Part shown: positions 39,510 to 48,021 of the stretch, piece after piece
How the letters are laid out: the number at the start of each line of letters is the position of its first letter
Position numbering within the stretch: the first letter of the stretch is position 1
NCBI GenBank assembly: GCA_017506735.1
Contig: JAFVMW010000072.1
Span: forward strand, 1-64,000
Direction of reading: 5' to 3'
Length of the DNA stretch: 64,000 nt
Source of the DNA: Oscillospiraceae bacterium
Lineage (GTDB): Bacteria > Bacillota > Clostridia > Oscillospirales > Oscillospiraceae
The notes under the pieces: model-generated
Databases searched by the model: none
Seen by the model: the letters and a program-made list of their open reading frames with translations, nothing else
Told to the model about the DNA's origin: nothing
Program-made: the position numbers and the translations under genes

Positions 39510-41351
39510 ATGGACAAATACCAGCTTTTGGAGCGGTGCTACGGCTACCGCCAGTTCCGTCCGGGCCAGGAGCAGCTCATTGACGGCGCCCTGTCCGGAA
39601 GGGATGTGTTTGGCATCATGCCCACCGGCGGCGGCAAAAGCGTGTGCTATCAGCTTCCGGCCCTGATGCTGCCGGGGATCACCCTGGTGGTGTCGCCCCT
39701 GATCTCTCTGATGCGGGATCAGGTCATGGCCCTGAAGGCCATGGGCATCCCGGCAGCCTATATCAACAGCACCCTGAGTGCCGAGCAGATGCGTGCTGTG
39801 TACCGGAATCTGCTCGCCCGGCGATATAAGATCGTGTATGTGGCCCCGGAGCGGCTGGACTACGGCGGCTTTTCCGGTGTGGTCAGTCAGCTGGATGTGT
39901 CCTTCATCGCGGTGGACGAGGCCCACTGCATCTCCCAGTGGGGGCAGGATTTCCGGCCCAGCTATCTGCGGATCACGGATTTCATCCAGAGCCTGCCCAG
40001 AAGGCCGGTGGTGGGTGCCTTTACGGCCACAGCCACTGCCCAGGTCCGGGAGGACATTGTCCGGCTGCTGGGCTTGCAGGAGCCGGTACAGATCACCACA
40101 GGCTTTGACCGGCCCAACCTCTATTTTGATGTACTCCAACCCACGGACAAGGACGGAGAACTGCTCCGGCTTCTGGAGGGACGGAAGAACAAATGCGGCA
40201 TCGTCTACTGCGCCACCCGGAAAAATGTGGAGAAGGTTTGCGAGCTGCTGCTGGACAACGGCTACGCCGCCACCCGGTATCACGCAGGTCTGGACGAGCA
40301 GGAGCGCACCGAAAACCAGGAGGATTTCCTCTACGACCGGAAAACCGTCATGGTGGCCACCAACGCCTTCGGAATGGGCATCGACAAAAGTAACGTCAGC
40401 TATGTGATTCACTATAATATGCCAAAAAGCCTGGAAGCCTATTACCAGGAAGCAGGCCGTGCGGGCCGGGACGGCGCGGCGGCGGAATGCGTTCTGCTCT
40501 TCGGAGAAAAGGACGTACATACCGCGAAATTTCTCATCAACAATGCCTCGGAAAACGACGAGCTGACCCCGGAGCAGCGTGAGCTGGTGAGAGAACAGGA
40601 TCTGGTGCGTTTGGGCCATATGGTGGCCTACTGCCGGAGCAAGGAATGCCTCCGGGGCTGCATCCTGGAATACTTCGGCCAGGAGCATCCCGAAACCTGC
40701 GGCGCCTGCGGCACCTGCGACAAGGAGTATGTGCCTACGGACATTACCCGGCAGGCTCAGATGGTGCTGTCCTGCGTCCGCCGGGTCCGGGACAAGCTGG
40801 GCGTCTGTGTGGGCGTGACGATGCTTGCCAAGACCCTCCAGGGCAGCAAGGAGAAGGCGATTCTGGAAAAGGGCCTCCATGAGCTCAGCACCTACGGCCT
40901 GCTGTCGGAAATGGGCCGGAGCCGGATCCGGGAGATCATCCTGCATCTGGAACAGCAGGGCTATCTGCATACGGACACGGAGTATGACACTCTGGAGCTG
41001 ACCCGGAAGGCCGGGGAGGTGCTGTTCCGGGGAGAGAATGTGACCATGCTGGTCCGGAAGGAGGAGCCTCTGGTTTCCGCACCGAAGAAAAAGACGGTTT
41101 CGGACGGGGATCTTACCGGGCCTGCGGCAGAGCTATACGAGGAGCTTCGCATCCTCCGGGCAGAAATCGCCCGGGAAGAGGGCGTGCCTGCCTACGTGGT
41201 GTTCTCCAACGCCACTCTGGTGGACATGGCCCGGAAAATGCCGAAAAATACCACAGAATTCCGCCGGGTCTCCGGCGTGGGCGAGATGAAGGCCCAGTGG
41301 TACAGCGCAAGGTTCCTGAAGGTGCTTCGCCAGTTCCGGAAGGAACACTGA
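39510..41351 (+). CDS. recQ: ATP-dependent DNA helicase RecQ
   Basis: 613 aa, full length. It contains the helicase motif 0 (YGYRQFRPGQEQLID), Walker A (TGGGKSVCYQLPA), DEAH box with aromatic loop (VDEAHCISQWGQDFRPSY), motif VI (QEAGRAGRDG), the zinc-binding cysteines (CLRGC ... CGACGTC) of the RQC region, winged helix, and an HRDC domain at about 535-613. RecQ unwinds DNA 3' to 5' in recombination repair. The start at 39510 has AAAGGAG 8 bases upstream; the longer open frame runs through the upstream divergent gene. An AEC transporter follows 15 bases later. Confidence 0.95.
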   Translation: MDKYQLLERCYGYRQFRPGQEQLIDGALSGRDVFGIMPTGGGKSVCYQLPALMLPGITLVVSPLISLMRDQVMALKAMGIPAAYINSTLSAEQMRAVYRNLLARRYKIVYVAPERLDYGGFSGVVSQLDVSFIAVDEAHCISQWGQDFRPSYLRITDFIQSLPRRPVVGAFTATATAQVREDIVRLLGLQEPVQITTGFDRPNLYFDVLQPTDKDGELLRLLEGRKNKCGIVYCATRKNVEKVCELLLDNGYAATRYHAGLDEQERTENQEDFLYDRKTVMVATNAFGMGIDKSNVSYVIHYNMPKSLEAYYQEAGRAGRDGAAAECVLLFGEKDVHTAKFLINNASENDELTPEQRELVREQDLVRLGHMVAYCRSKECLRGCILEYFGQEHPETCGACGTCDKEYVPTDITRQAQMVLSCVRRVRDKLGVCVGVTMLAKTLQGSKEKAILEKGLHELSTYGLLSEMGRSRIREIILHLEQQGYLHTDTEYDTLELTRKAGEVLFRGENVTMLVRKEEPLVSAPKKKTVSDGDLTGPAAELYEELRILRAEIAREEGVPAYVVFSNATLVDMARKMPKNTTEFRRVSGVGEMKAQWYSARFLKVLRQFRKEH

Positions 41352-41366
41352 GAAAGAGAGGAAGCC

Positions 41367-42296
41367 ATGGAAAAAGTATTTGCGGTGGGCAGGATCATTG
41401 CGCCCATCTTTCTGGCGGTTATGATGGGTCTGCTGGCCAGAAAAAAGAATCTGCTGAAGCCGGAGGAGGTCAAGGGCCTCCAGCAGTTCGCCGTGAAATT
41501 CGGCCTGCCCTGCGTGGTGTTCAACGCCTGCCTGACGGCACAGATCAATTCCTCAGCTCTGGCCAGCATGATGCTGGGCGCGGCTCCTGTGGCCGTTGCC
41601 GCTGTCTGGGCCTTCCGGGCCAGGCAGGGGAGATGGCAGTATCACAATCTGCCCCAGCTCTTTGCCGCCCATGAAACCGGTATGCTGGGCATTCCTCTGA
41701 CCATCACCCTGTTCGGCGCGGCGGAAAGCTACCGGATGGGCGTGCTGGATCTGGCCCAGGCGGTGGTGGCATTCCCGGTCATCGCCATTCTGACCTCCAA
41801 CACCGGCAAGGCCCCCGGACTGGGTGCCATTGTGAAAAGCGTGCTGACCTCTCCGCTGATGATTATGAGCGCACTGGGTCTGGCACTGAATTTCTCCGGT
41901 GCCGCAGCCTGGATGAATGAGGTCGGCTTCGGCCCGGTGATCACCGAGGCCACCGGCTTCCTGGCCCAGCCCGTCAGCGCTCTGATGCTGTTCTCCGTGG
42001 GCTATAACTTCTCCATGGACAGCCGGTTCCGCCGGGATATTCTGGAAATCTGCGGCGTTTTCCTGGGGTGGTTTACCGTAACTGGCTTGATCGCCCAGGG
42101 CATCCTGTGTCTGATCCCCGGGGTGGACAGCGTGACCCGGTGGGTGCTGCTGCTCTACGCTCTGCTGCCCGGCAGCTATCTGGCTCCCGGCCTGGGCCGC
42201 AGCGAAGCCGATGCCGCGCTGGCCTCCGGTGTCTGCTCGGTGCTGACCGTGGTGACGCTCCTGGCCTTCTGCGTCATGTCTGCCATCATTGCATAA
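41367..42296 (+). CDS. AEC-family transporter
   Basis: 309 aa with about ten hydrophobic segments. It belongs to the auxin-efflux-carrier/malate permease-like family (PF03547); FGLPCVVFNACL and HETGMLGIPLTITLFG match the first conserved half and LLPGSYLAPGLG the last. Family members carry organic acids such as malate or malonate, or amino acids; the substrate here is unknown. It is probably co-transcribed with recQ (15-base gap), an unrelated function, so the pairing may be incidental. Confidence 0.85.
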   Translation: MEKVFAVGRIIAPIFLAVMMGLLARKKNLLKPEEVKGLQQFAVKFGLPCVVFNACLTAQINSSALASMMLGAAPVAVAAVWAFRARQGRWQYHNLPQLFAAHETGMLGIPLTITLFGAAESYRMGVLDLAQAVVAFPVIAILTSNTGKAPGLGAIVKSVLTSPLMIMSALGLALNFSGAAAWMNEVGFGPVITEATGFLAQPVSALMLFSVGYNFSMDSRFRRDILEICGVFLGWFTVTGLIAQGILCLIPGVDSVTRWVLLLYALLPGSYLAPGLGRSEADAALASGVCSVLTVVTLLAFCVMSAIIA

Positions 42297-42303
42297 CAAA
42301 AGG

Positions 42304-42329
42304 CCGCCGCTTCCCGAGGGAAGCGGCGG
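42304..42329. terminator. hairpin terminator shared by AEC and MORN genes
   Basis: An 11-bp stem (CCGCCGCTTCC, 42304-42314, with 42319-42329) and loop CGAG. It serves the convergent AEC transporter and MORN genes. The element at 43990-44015 is its exact reverse complement. Confidence 0.75.
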
Positions 42330-42335
42330 ATTTAC

Positions 42336-43931
42336 TTATTCCGGTGTGGGTTCTTCGTCAAAGAGGCCTTCCCGGCGGGTACCGTCGGGGGCAATGTAGA
42401 CACCCTGGCCCTTCCGGGCGTTTTCCTCCCATTGGCCTTCGTAGGTGCCGCCGTCGGGGTACACAGCCTTGCCATAGCCGTGACGTTTGCCGTTGCGGTA
42501 TTCCCCCTCGTACCAGCCGCCTTTGAGATAGACGGTCTTTCCGAAGCCGTTGCGGTTGCCATTGGCAAACGCGCCTTCGTAGACATCTCCGTCGCCAAAG
42601 GTGATCCTTCCTCTGCCGCAGGGCTTGCCGTTCTGAAATTCTCCCACATAGACATGGCCTTTCACCAGATTGATGTGTTCACCGGTGCCATGGCGGAGGT
42701 TGTTTTTGTACTGCCCTTTGTAGCGGTGCTTTTCGTTGCTGGATTCTCCCCAGCCCTCCCGGACATCGTTGCGGAACTCGCCTTCATACCGGTCATTGCC
42801 CTTGGTGTAGATGCCGTAGCCGTGGCGTTTGCCGTTTTGGTAATAGCCTTCGTATCTTGCGCCGTTGGCCTTGGTGAACACACCCTTGCCGTGTGCCCAA
42901 CCCCGTTCAAAGGCTCCCTCATAGCGGTCACCGTCGGGCCAGGTCATCACGCCCTGGCCGGAGAGCATACCGTCCTTCACGGAACCCTCGTACCGGACAC
43001 CATTCCGGAAAACAAGGCTGACCGAACCGGAAAGAAGCCAGTTTCCGTTGGCCCGCACCCTTCTCCGGGGGAGCAGACTGCCCTTCCACCAGAAGCCCCG
43101 GTGGGTTTTGCCGTCGGGTTCCCGGTAGGTGCCCCAGCCGGTAATGGTATCTTTCCAGAAATATCCTGTGTATTCCGCGCCGTTGGGCCAGGTGAAGGTG
43201 CCTTTCCCGTGGCGTTTTCCGTCCTTCCAGAGTCCGGTGTAGGTTCGCAGATCGCCGTACAGGAATTCTCCACGGCCCCAGAACCTGCCTCTGCGGAATT
43301 CTCCACGATAGCTCTGGTGGCAGTGCTTGGGCGTATCCCAGGTTCCCGGGCCCCAGAGATAATCGTCCCGGAAGGTTCCTTCGAATCTGGAGCCATCGGG
43401 ATAGGTGATGGTACCGGGGCCGTTGGGCAGATCATCCCGATACTCGCCTTCATGGATGTGGCCGTCGGCATAAGTGGTTTTTCCCGGGCCGTTCCGGACA
43501 TCGTCTGCAAACATTCCCTCGTACCGGTCGCCATTGGGAAAAGTGAACACGCCTCTGCCGCAGCATACATTATCACGCCACCAGCCATCATAGACGGCGC
43601 CGTCGGGGTAAGTCAGCTTGCCCTTGCCACTCCGGGCTCCCTGATGAAAGAAACCTGTGAAGGTGCTTCCGTCCGGATTGGTGACGGTGGCGTAGCCGTG
43701 ACACAGGCCGTCCTGATATTCCCCCTCGTAGCGGCCACCGTTGGGCAGGATGGTGACACCCTTGCCGGAAATCACATCGTTTTCAAACTGCCCTTCATAT
43801 CGTTTGCCGTCTGGAAATACCTGCACACCCATGCCGTGCCGCAGTCCGTTGCGCCACTGACCGGTGTACACACTGCCGTCCGGGAAGGTGTGGGTGCCCT
43901 CACCGGAGGGAAACCGTTCTTTCAGATCCAC
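42336..43931 (-). CDS. MORN-repeat protein
   Basis: 531 aa composed almost wholly of about 22 MORN repeats of 22-24 residues (units such as YEGEYRNGKRHGYGKAVYPDG), with one irregular stretch at about 285-310 (KGSLLPRRRVRANGNWLL). No signal peptide or membrane segment is visible. MORN repeats form elongated beta-hairpin arrays and are implicated in membrane-lipid or protein binding. The bacterial function is generally unknown. It starts at GTG 43929-43931, where AGGAGGG lies 6 bases upstream. It is monocistronic and flanked by hairpins. Confidence 0.88.
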   Translation of the reverse strand: MDLKERFPSGEGTHTFPDGSVYTGQWRNGLRHGMGVQVFPDGKRYEGQFENDVISGKGVTILPNGGRYEGEYQDGLCHGYATVTNPDGSTFTGFFHQGARSGKGKLTYPDGAVYDGWWRDNVCCGRGVFTFPNGDRYEGMFADDVRNGPGKTTYADGHIHEGEYRDDLPNGPGTITYPDGSRFEGTFRDDYLWGPGTWDTPKHCHQSYRGEFRRGRFWGRGEFLYGDLRTYTGLWKDGKRHGKGTFTWPNGAEYTGYFWKDTITGWGTYREPDGKTHRGFWWKGSLLPRRRVRANGNWLLSGSVSLVFRNGVRYEGSVKDGMLSGQGVMTWPDGDRYEGAFERGWAHGKGVFTKANGARYEGYYQNGKRHGYGIYTKGNDRYEGEFRNDVREGWGESSNEKHRYKGQYKNNLRHGTGEHINLVKGHVYVGEFQNGKPCGRGRITFGDGDVYEGAFANGNRNGFGKTVYLKGGWYEGEYRNGKRHGYGKAVYPDGGTYEGQWEENARKGQGVYIAPDGTRREGLFDEEPTPE

Positions 43932-43989
43932 ACAAATCCCTCCTTTTGTTCCAGTATACCATAAGAACAGCTCCTGCGCAATGAAAAGA

Positions 43990-44015
43990 CCGCCGCTTCC
44001 CTCGGGAAGCGGCGG
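43990..44015 (-). terminator. terminator of the KDPG aldolase-type gene
   Basis: An 11-bp stem (43990-44000 with 44005-44015), loop CTCG. On the minus strand TCTTTTCATT follows. It is the reverse complement of the hairpin at 42304-42329. Confidence 0.8.
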
Positions 44016-44036
44016 CTGTTGCGTTTACGGAAGAAA

Positions 44037-45026
44037 TTACTTCTGAACCAGATGGACAGCGAAGCCGCTGAACTCTTCCTTCAGATAGATGGCGATGGTC
44101 TTGCCGTTCTTGACTGCGACGTACTCGTCGTAGTTGAACTCTACGCCCATGGACTCCAGCTGGTAGATGGCGCGCTCCACGGAGTTGGTGCCGATGGCGA
44201 TGTGGCCCAGCTTGCCCAGCTTGGGATAGTGGTTGCACTCCACGCCGATGCCGGCGAAGTCAGAGGAATTGCCGGGCTTGTAGGGGAAGCCGAACAGAGC
44301 GGTGAAGCGCTGTGCGGTAGCGGCAGCCTCTTCACGGGTCTGGCAGTTCATGCCGACATGACGGACCTCGAAGCCCAGCATGGTGTTGACAGCCTCACGG
44401 CACAGACGGGTGATCTCGTCCCAGTTCTCGGTCTTGATCAGATCCTCGCCGTTCTTGCCCTTGAACATCCAGGTGCCGCCGCAGGCGGTGATCTGGTTGA
44501 AGCCCAGGTACTCGTTGACGTTCTTGGCGTTGATGCCGCCGGTGCACATCCACTTCAGATTCTTGTGGGGGCCTGCGCAGTTCTTCAGGAAGGCAACGCC
44601 GCCGTTGGCCTCGGCAGGGAAGAACTTCAGCACTTCCAGACCCATTCTCAGAGCCTGCTCCATCTCGCCCAGAGTGGAGGTGCCGGGGATCATCAGACCG
44701 CCCTTGTCGATGACGTACTTGGTCAGCTCGGGGATGAAGCCGGGGGAAACCAGGAAGGTGCAGCCTGCGGCCAGAGCGCGGTCAGCCTGCTCGTCGGTGA
44801 TGACGGTGCCGGCGCCCAGCAGCATCTCGGGAACCTCGGCGGCGATGGCCTTGATGGCGTCCTCAGCGGCTGCGGTACGGAAGGTGACCTCAGCGGCAGG
44901 CAGGCCGCCAGCCACCAGAGCGCGGGCCAGAGGCACAGCCTTGGCGGCGTCGTCAATGGCGATAACGGGGATGATACCGATCTTGGAGATCAGGTCGAGA
45001 GTCTTCTGCTGTTCTGCGGTGTACAT
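44037..45026 (-). CDS. KDPG/KHG aldolase fused to a VOC-like domain
   Basis: 329 aa. Residues 1-210 are a class-I KDPG/KHG aldolase with catalytic Glu46 (AEVTFRT) and Schiff-base Lys134 (VLKFFPAEA); GTSTLGEMEQAL is also conserved. It cleaves 2-keto-3-deoxy-6-phosphogluconate or 4-hydroxy-2-oxoglutarate to pyruvate plus an aldehyde. Residues about 215-329 form a VOC/glyoxalase-like module (FEVRHVGMNCQ, LGHIAIGTNSVERAIYQLESMGVEF, AVHLVQK) of unknown role. No Entner-Doudoroff or uronate genes are adjacent. It has its own promoter and terminator. Confidence 0.87.
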   Translation of the reverse strand: MYTAEQQKTLDLISKIGIIPVIAIDDAAKAVPLARALVAGGLPAAEVTFRTAAAEDAIKAIAAEVPEMLLGAGTVITDEQADRALAAGCTFLVSPGFIPELTKYVIDKGGLMIPGTSTLGEMEQALRMGLEVLKFFPAEANGGVAFLKNCAGPHKNLKWMCTGGINAKNVNEYLGFNQITACGGTWMFKGKNGEDLIKTENWDEITRLCREAVNTMLGFEVRHVGMNCQTREEAAATAQRFTALFGFPYKPGNSSDFAGIGVECNHYPKLGKLGHIAIGTNSVERAIYQLESMGVEFNYDEYVAVKNGKTIAIYLKEEFSGFAVHLVQK

Positions 45027-45079
45027 TGGAATCTCCTCCTCTTAATATGTCCAAAAAATGTGTATGGGTTGCTGACTTT

Positions 45080-45107
45080 ATTATAATACATCATGACGGG
45101 ATTTCAA
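45080..45107 (-). promoter_or_regulatory. promoter of the KDPG aldolase-type gene
   Basis: Minus strand TTGAAA (45102-45107), a 16-base spacer and consensus TATAAT (45080-45085). Confidence 0.65.
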
Positions 45108-45177
45108 GAGGGAATGGTAAATTCGGTCAGTTTTACACAAGGAGAGGGCGATGAAATTGGCAAGTACGACGAAAAAG

Positions 45178-45201
45178 GGGCCAACCCACTGGGGTTGGCC
45201 C
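45178..45201 (-). terminator. terminator of the PRTase-like gene
   Basis: A 10-bp perfect stem (45178-45187 with 45192-45201), ACTG loop. On the minus strand CCTTTTTCGT follows. Confidence 0.85.
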
Positions 45202-45221
45202 TGTGCTTTTTTGGAAAGAAA

Positions 45222-45845
45222 TTACAGCTTGGTGTAGCCGTTGGTGTGGACCATGGCGTCCAGGCCGCGGCCGGCCTTGCAGTAGGGGCACTCGTTGTAG
45301 TCGAAGCTCTGGTAGTCGGGCAGATCCACGGGGGAGTAGATGGAGTAGATGGGGATGCCTGCGACTTCGTCCACAGCGCGGTAGATGCCGGCGATACCGA
45401 CCACATTGCCGCCGTAGTAGCTGGTGCCGCTGATGCCGCGCTTGGCGGTGTAGCCGGTGGAGGCGCTGGCGACCAGGATCAGAACATTCTTGTTGCGGAT
45501 GTGATGCTTGACATTGTCACGGAAGAACATCTGGCCGCTGGTGTTGTACTCGGGCTCCACCACGCAGATGGTGTTGGGATCGTTGACGGAACGGGCATTG
45601 CCGGTCAGGTAATCAGCCAGGAATGCGCCCACCAGTGCCATGCTGTCCATGCACAGGATGGTGTCGATCTTGGTATTGTTATAATGCTTTGCCAGTTCAG
45701 CGGCAGCGGCCTTGGCATCAGCCAGCCGAATCTTCTGGTCAGTGATGTCGATGTAGTAGTTGATGTGGCTGTGGTTGGTTGCGAAATGGCCCTTGGCGAC
45801 CTTCAGAGTGACGTTGCCGCGGCGGAGTTCCTTAGTCTCGAACAT
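45222..45845 (-). CDS. phosphoribosyltransferase-like protein with altered PRPP motif
   Basis: 207 aa, similar in layout to orotate-type PRTases. The segment at 121-133 aligns with the PRPP loop, but where active enzymes have two acidic residues (DD or ED) it reads VASASTGYT. A CPYCKAG pair near the C-terminus could bind metal. It may therefore be a ligand-binding regulator, or an enzyme using different residues. It is a single gene with a consensus-like promoter, a structured leader and a terminator. The family is called by overall pattern, and the substrate is not claimed. Confidence 0.7.
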   Translation of the reverse strand: MFETKELRRGNVTLKVAKGHFATNHSHINYYIDITDQKIRLADAKAAAAELAKHYNNTKIDTILCMDSMALVGAFLADYLTGNARSVNDPNTICVVEPEYNTSGQMFFRDNVKHHIRNKNVLILVASASTGYTAKRGISGTSYYGGNVVGIAGIYRAVDEVAGIPIYSIYSPVDLPDYQSFDYNECPYCKAGRGLDAMVHTNGYTKL

Positions 45846-45867
45846 GATGTTTACCTCCAGTAATCAA

Positions 45868-45934
45868 ATAAAAAAACGCGTCACCAACCACACCCGGAAT
45901 CAGGAAACGTCATCCGGGTGGGAAAAACGCTTTT
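45868..45934 (-). promoter_or_regulatory. structured leader, candidate attenuator or cis-regulatory RNA
   Basis: Read on the minus strand, the transcript would begin with an A-run and GCGT (45928-45938), then an ACCCGG/CCGGGT hairpin, then ACGCG followed by seven T. The 5' A-run/GCGT can pair with the ACGC/T-run. This places a terminator-like fold about 25 bases before the start codon of the PRTase-like gene. I cannot match it to a known riboswitch class. Confidence 0.5.
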
Positions 45935-45938
45935 TTTC

Positions 45939-45966
45939 ATTGTACCAAAATGATGGCTTTTTGCAA
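45939..45966 (-). promoter_or_regulatory. promoter of the PRTase-like gene
   Basis: Minus strand TTGCAA (45961-45966), a 16-base spacer and TACAAT (45939-45944). Confidence 0.6.
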
Positions 45967-46046
45967 GAAAAAAACAGCGAAGAGGATTCCAAAGAATTGG
46001 CTGTTAATTTGTGGAATTTATACAATCCTATCCGGTTTGTGCTTTT

Positions 46047-46640
46047 TTAACTTTCCAAAGCCCAAATGGCGGCCTTCAGCCCGTCGATGATCTGCTCCAA
46101 GGGCATGGAGGGAACGCCTTCCTTCGCCTGCTGGGGAAGGTACGGTACATGAATGAAGCCAACATGGGTGGCGGTTCCGTCAAAATGACGCAGAAGCCGG
46201 TAAAGGGTGTCGTTGCAGACAAAGGCTCCGGCGCTCAGGGACACCTGGCCGGGCAGTCCTGCCTCCCGGATGGCCCGGGCCATGGCGGACACGGGAATTG
46301 TGGAGAAAATGCCGTCGGGGCCCTCGGGATCAATGGGTTTTTCCACAGGCTGATTGCCTTCGTTGTCCATAATCCGGGCGTCGCTGAGATTGATGGCGAT
46401 CCGCTCCGGCGTTACCGCGGCCCGGCCTCCGGCCTGCCCCACGCAGAGAATCACGTCGGCAGGATCTGCCTCCGCGGCGGCAAGGACGGTACGGGCGGCT
46501 TTTTCAAAGACCGTGGGAATCTCCAGACGGGTCAGCCGGAAGCCGGAGAGGGCATCGGGCAGGGCCTTGACGGCCTCCCAGGCCGGATTGACGGTTTCGC
46601 CCCCGAAGGGATCGAAGCCGGTGATGATCAGATGCTTCAT
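46047..46640 (-). CDS. pcp: pyroglutamyl-peptidase I
   Basis: 197 aa, slightly shorter than the usual 215. The C15 cysteine-peptidase triad is visible: Glu79 (TPERIAINL), Cys142 (GAFVCNDTLY) and His164 (GFIHVPYLP). The N-terminal TGFDPFGGETVNPAW is the family signature. It removes N-terminal pyroglutamate from peptides in the cytoplasm. The ATG at 46638-46640 is the family start; the longer frame adds unrelated sequence. It is divergent from galK. Confidence 0.92.
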   Translation of the reverse strand: MKHLIITGFDPFGGETVNPAWEAVKALPDALSGFRLTRLEIPTVFEKAARTVLAAAEADPADVILCVGQAGGRAAVTPERIAINLSDARIMDNEGNQPVEKPIDPEGPDGIFSTIPVSAMARAIREAGLPGQVSLSAGAFVCNDTLYRLLRHFDGTATHVGFIHVPYLPQQAKEGVPSMPLEQIIDGLKAAIWALES

Positions 46641-46720
46641 GGATTGGGGCCTCCTTGGGTGCTTTTCTGACAGTGTAGCATATCGGGATGAATTTCGCAA
46701 GAAATCTATACAAATCAGAC

Positions 46721-46749
46721 TTCCATTTTTGCCCTGTTGCTTGTATAAT
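46721..46749 (+). promoter_or_regulatory. galKT promoter
   Basis: TTCCAT (46721-46726), a 17-base spacer and consensus TATAAT (46744-46749), upstream of GGAGG and the galK start. The -35 box is weak, which would suit an activated promoter. Confidence 0.55.
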
Positions 46750-46803
46750 ATCATCAGAGTTATGGGCTTTGGCCCGATTGAACATGAATGGAGGACAATG
46801 ATC

Positions 46804-48021
46804 ATGTCTAACGCTGTACTGAAGATGTCTCTGACAGAGAAGCAGGTGCTGGATGCCGGTTTTGCTGCCGTGTTTGGCGGGGAATCGGAGTCCTATTTCT
46901 CTGCCCCCGGCAGAACGGAGATTTCCGGCAACCATACCGACCATCAGCGGGGCCGGGTGCTGGCCGCCGCTGTCAATCTGGATACCCGTGCCGCCGTCCG
47001 GGTCAACGGCACCGACCGGATCCGCATCCAGTCCAAGGGCTATCCCATGTGCGAGGTCAGCCTCAGCGAGCTGACTCCCGTGGCATCCGAAATCAACTCC
47101 ACCCCTGCGCTGGTCCGCGGCGTTGCAGCCCGGTTTGCCCAGCTGGGCTGTGAAGTGAAGGGCTTTGATGCCTACTGTGAGTCCACCGTCCTGCCCGGCT
47201 CCGGCCTGTCCTCCTCTGCCGCTTACGAGGTTCTGATCGGTACCATCATCAACCACCTGTTCTTTGACGCAAAGGTCAGCCAGCCCGAGGTGGCCATGAT
47301 CGGCCAGTATGCCGAGAATGTGTTCTTCGGCAAGCCCTGCGGCCTGATGGATCAGACCGCTTCCGCCGTGGGCGGCCTGGTGACCATCGACTTTGCAGAT
47401 AAGGAAAACCCCGATATCCGCCCTGTGAAGTTTGATTTCTCCTCCACCGGCCATGCCCTGTGCATCATCGACAGCCGTGCTGACCATGCGGATCTGACCG
47501 ACGAGTACGCCGCCATTCCCGGGGAGCTGAAGGCTCTGTGCGCCCACTTCGGCAAGGAAGTGACCACCGAGATCGACGAAACTGAATTCTACGCCGCCAT
47601 CCCTGCCCTCCGCCAGAAGGTGGGTGACCGGGCTGTGATGCGTGCCATCCACGAATACAATGAAAACCGCCGGGTGCCGAAGCAGGTCGCCGCTCTGGAG
47701 AACGGTGATTTTGAGGCCTTCCTGCGGCTGACCAAGGAGAGCGGCTTCTCCTCCTGGATGTATCTGCAGAACGTCATTCCCGCCGGCTACAAGACCGAGC
47801 AGGCCATGGCCATCGCCCTGGCTCTGTGCGAGAAATATCTGGAGGGCAAGGGTGCCTACCGTGTCCACGGCGGCGGCTTTGCCGGTACCGTCCAGGCCTT
47901 TGTGCCTTATGAGATTCTGGACGCCTTCCAGGCCGGTATTGATGCGGCTCTGGGTGAAGGTGCCTGCCACATTCTGTCCATCCGTCCTGAGGGCGGCGTT
48001 CCCATGGAGGTAGAAGCATGA
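46804..48021 (+). CDS. galK: galactokinase
   Basis: 405 aa GHMP kinase. The galactokinase signature GRTEISGNHTDHQRG is at about 37-51 (the canonical form has GEHTD), the ATP loop LPGSGLSSSAAYE at about 136-148, and the third motif GGGFAGTVQA near the C-terminus. It phosphorylates galactose at C1 with ATP, the first Leloir step. ATG 46804 is preferred over 46798 because GGAGG at 46790-46794 is 9 bases away. It overlaps galT by 4 bases. The NHTD variant and PGRTE wording place it in the Firmicute branch. Confidence 0.9.
   Translation: MSNAVLKMSLTEKQVLDAGFAAVFGGESESYFSAPGRTEISGNHTDHQRGRVLAAAVNLDTRAAVRVNGTDRIRIQSKGYPMCEVSLSELTPVASEINSTPALVRGVAARFAQLGCEVKGFDAYCESTVLPGSGLSSSAAYEVLIGTIINHLFFDAKVSQPEVAMIGQYAENVFFGKPCGLMDQTASAVGGLVTIDFADKENPDIRPVKFDFSSTGHALCIIDSRADHADLTDEYAAIPGELKALCAHFGKEVTTEIDETEFYAAIPALRQKVGDRAVMRAIHEYNENRRVPKQVAALENGDFEAFLRLTKESGFSSWMYLQNVIPAGYKTEQAMAIALALCEKYLEGKGAYRVHGGGFAGTVQAFVPYEILDAFQAGIDAALGEGACHILSIRPEGGVPMEVEA

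Noticed and set aside
42340..43900. Possible tandem DNA satellite
   Set aside because: The roughly 69-base periodicity is the coding period of MORN repeats.
42304..44015. Phase-variable inversion of the MORN gene
   Set aside because: The only inverted sequences are 26-bp palindromic terminators and no recombinase is nearby; kept only as a minor note.
45868..45934. Known purine, preQ1, THF or guanidine riboswitch
   Set aside because: None of their conserved core sequences can be found, so I leave it as an unassigned structured leader.
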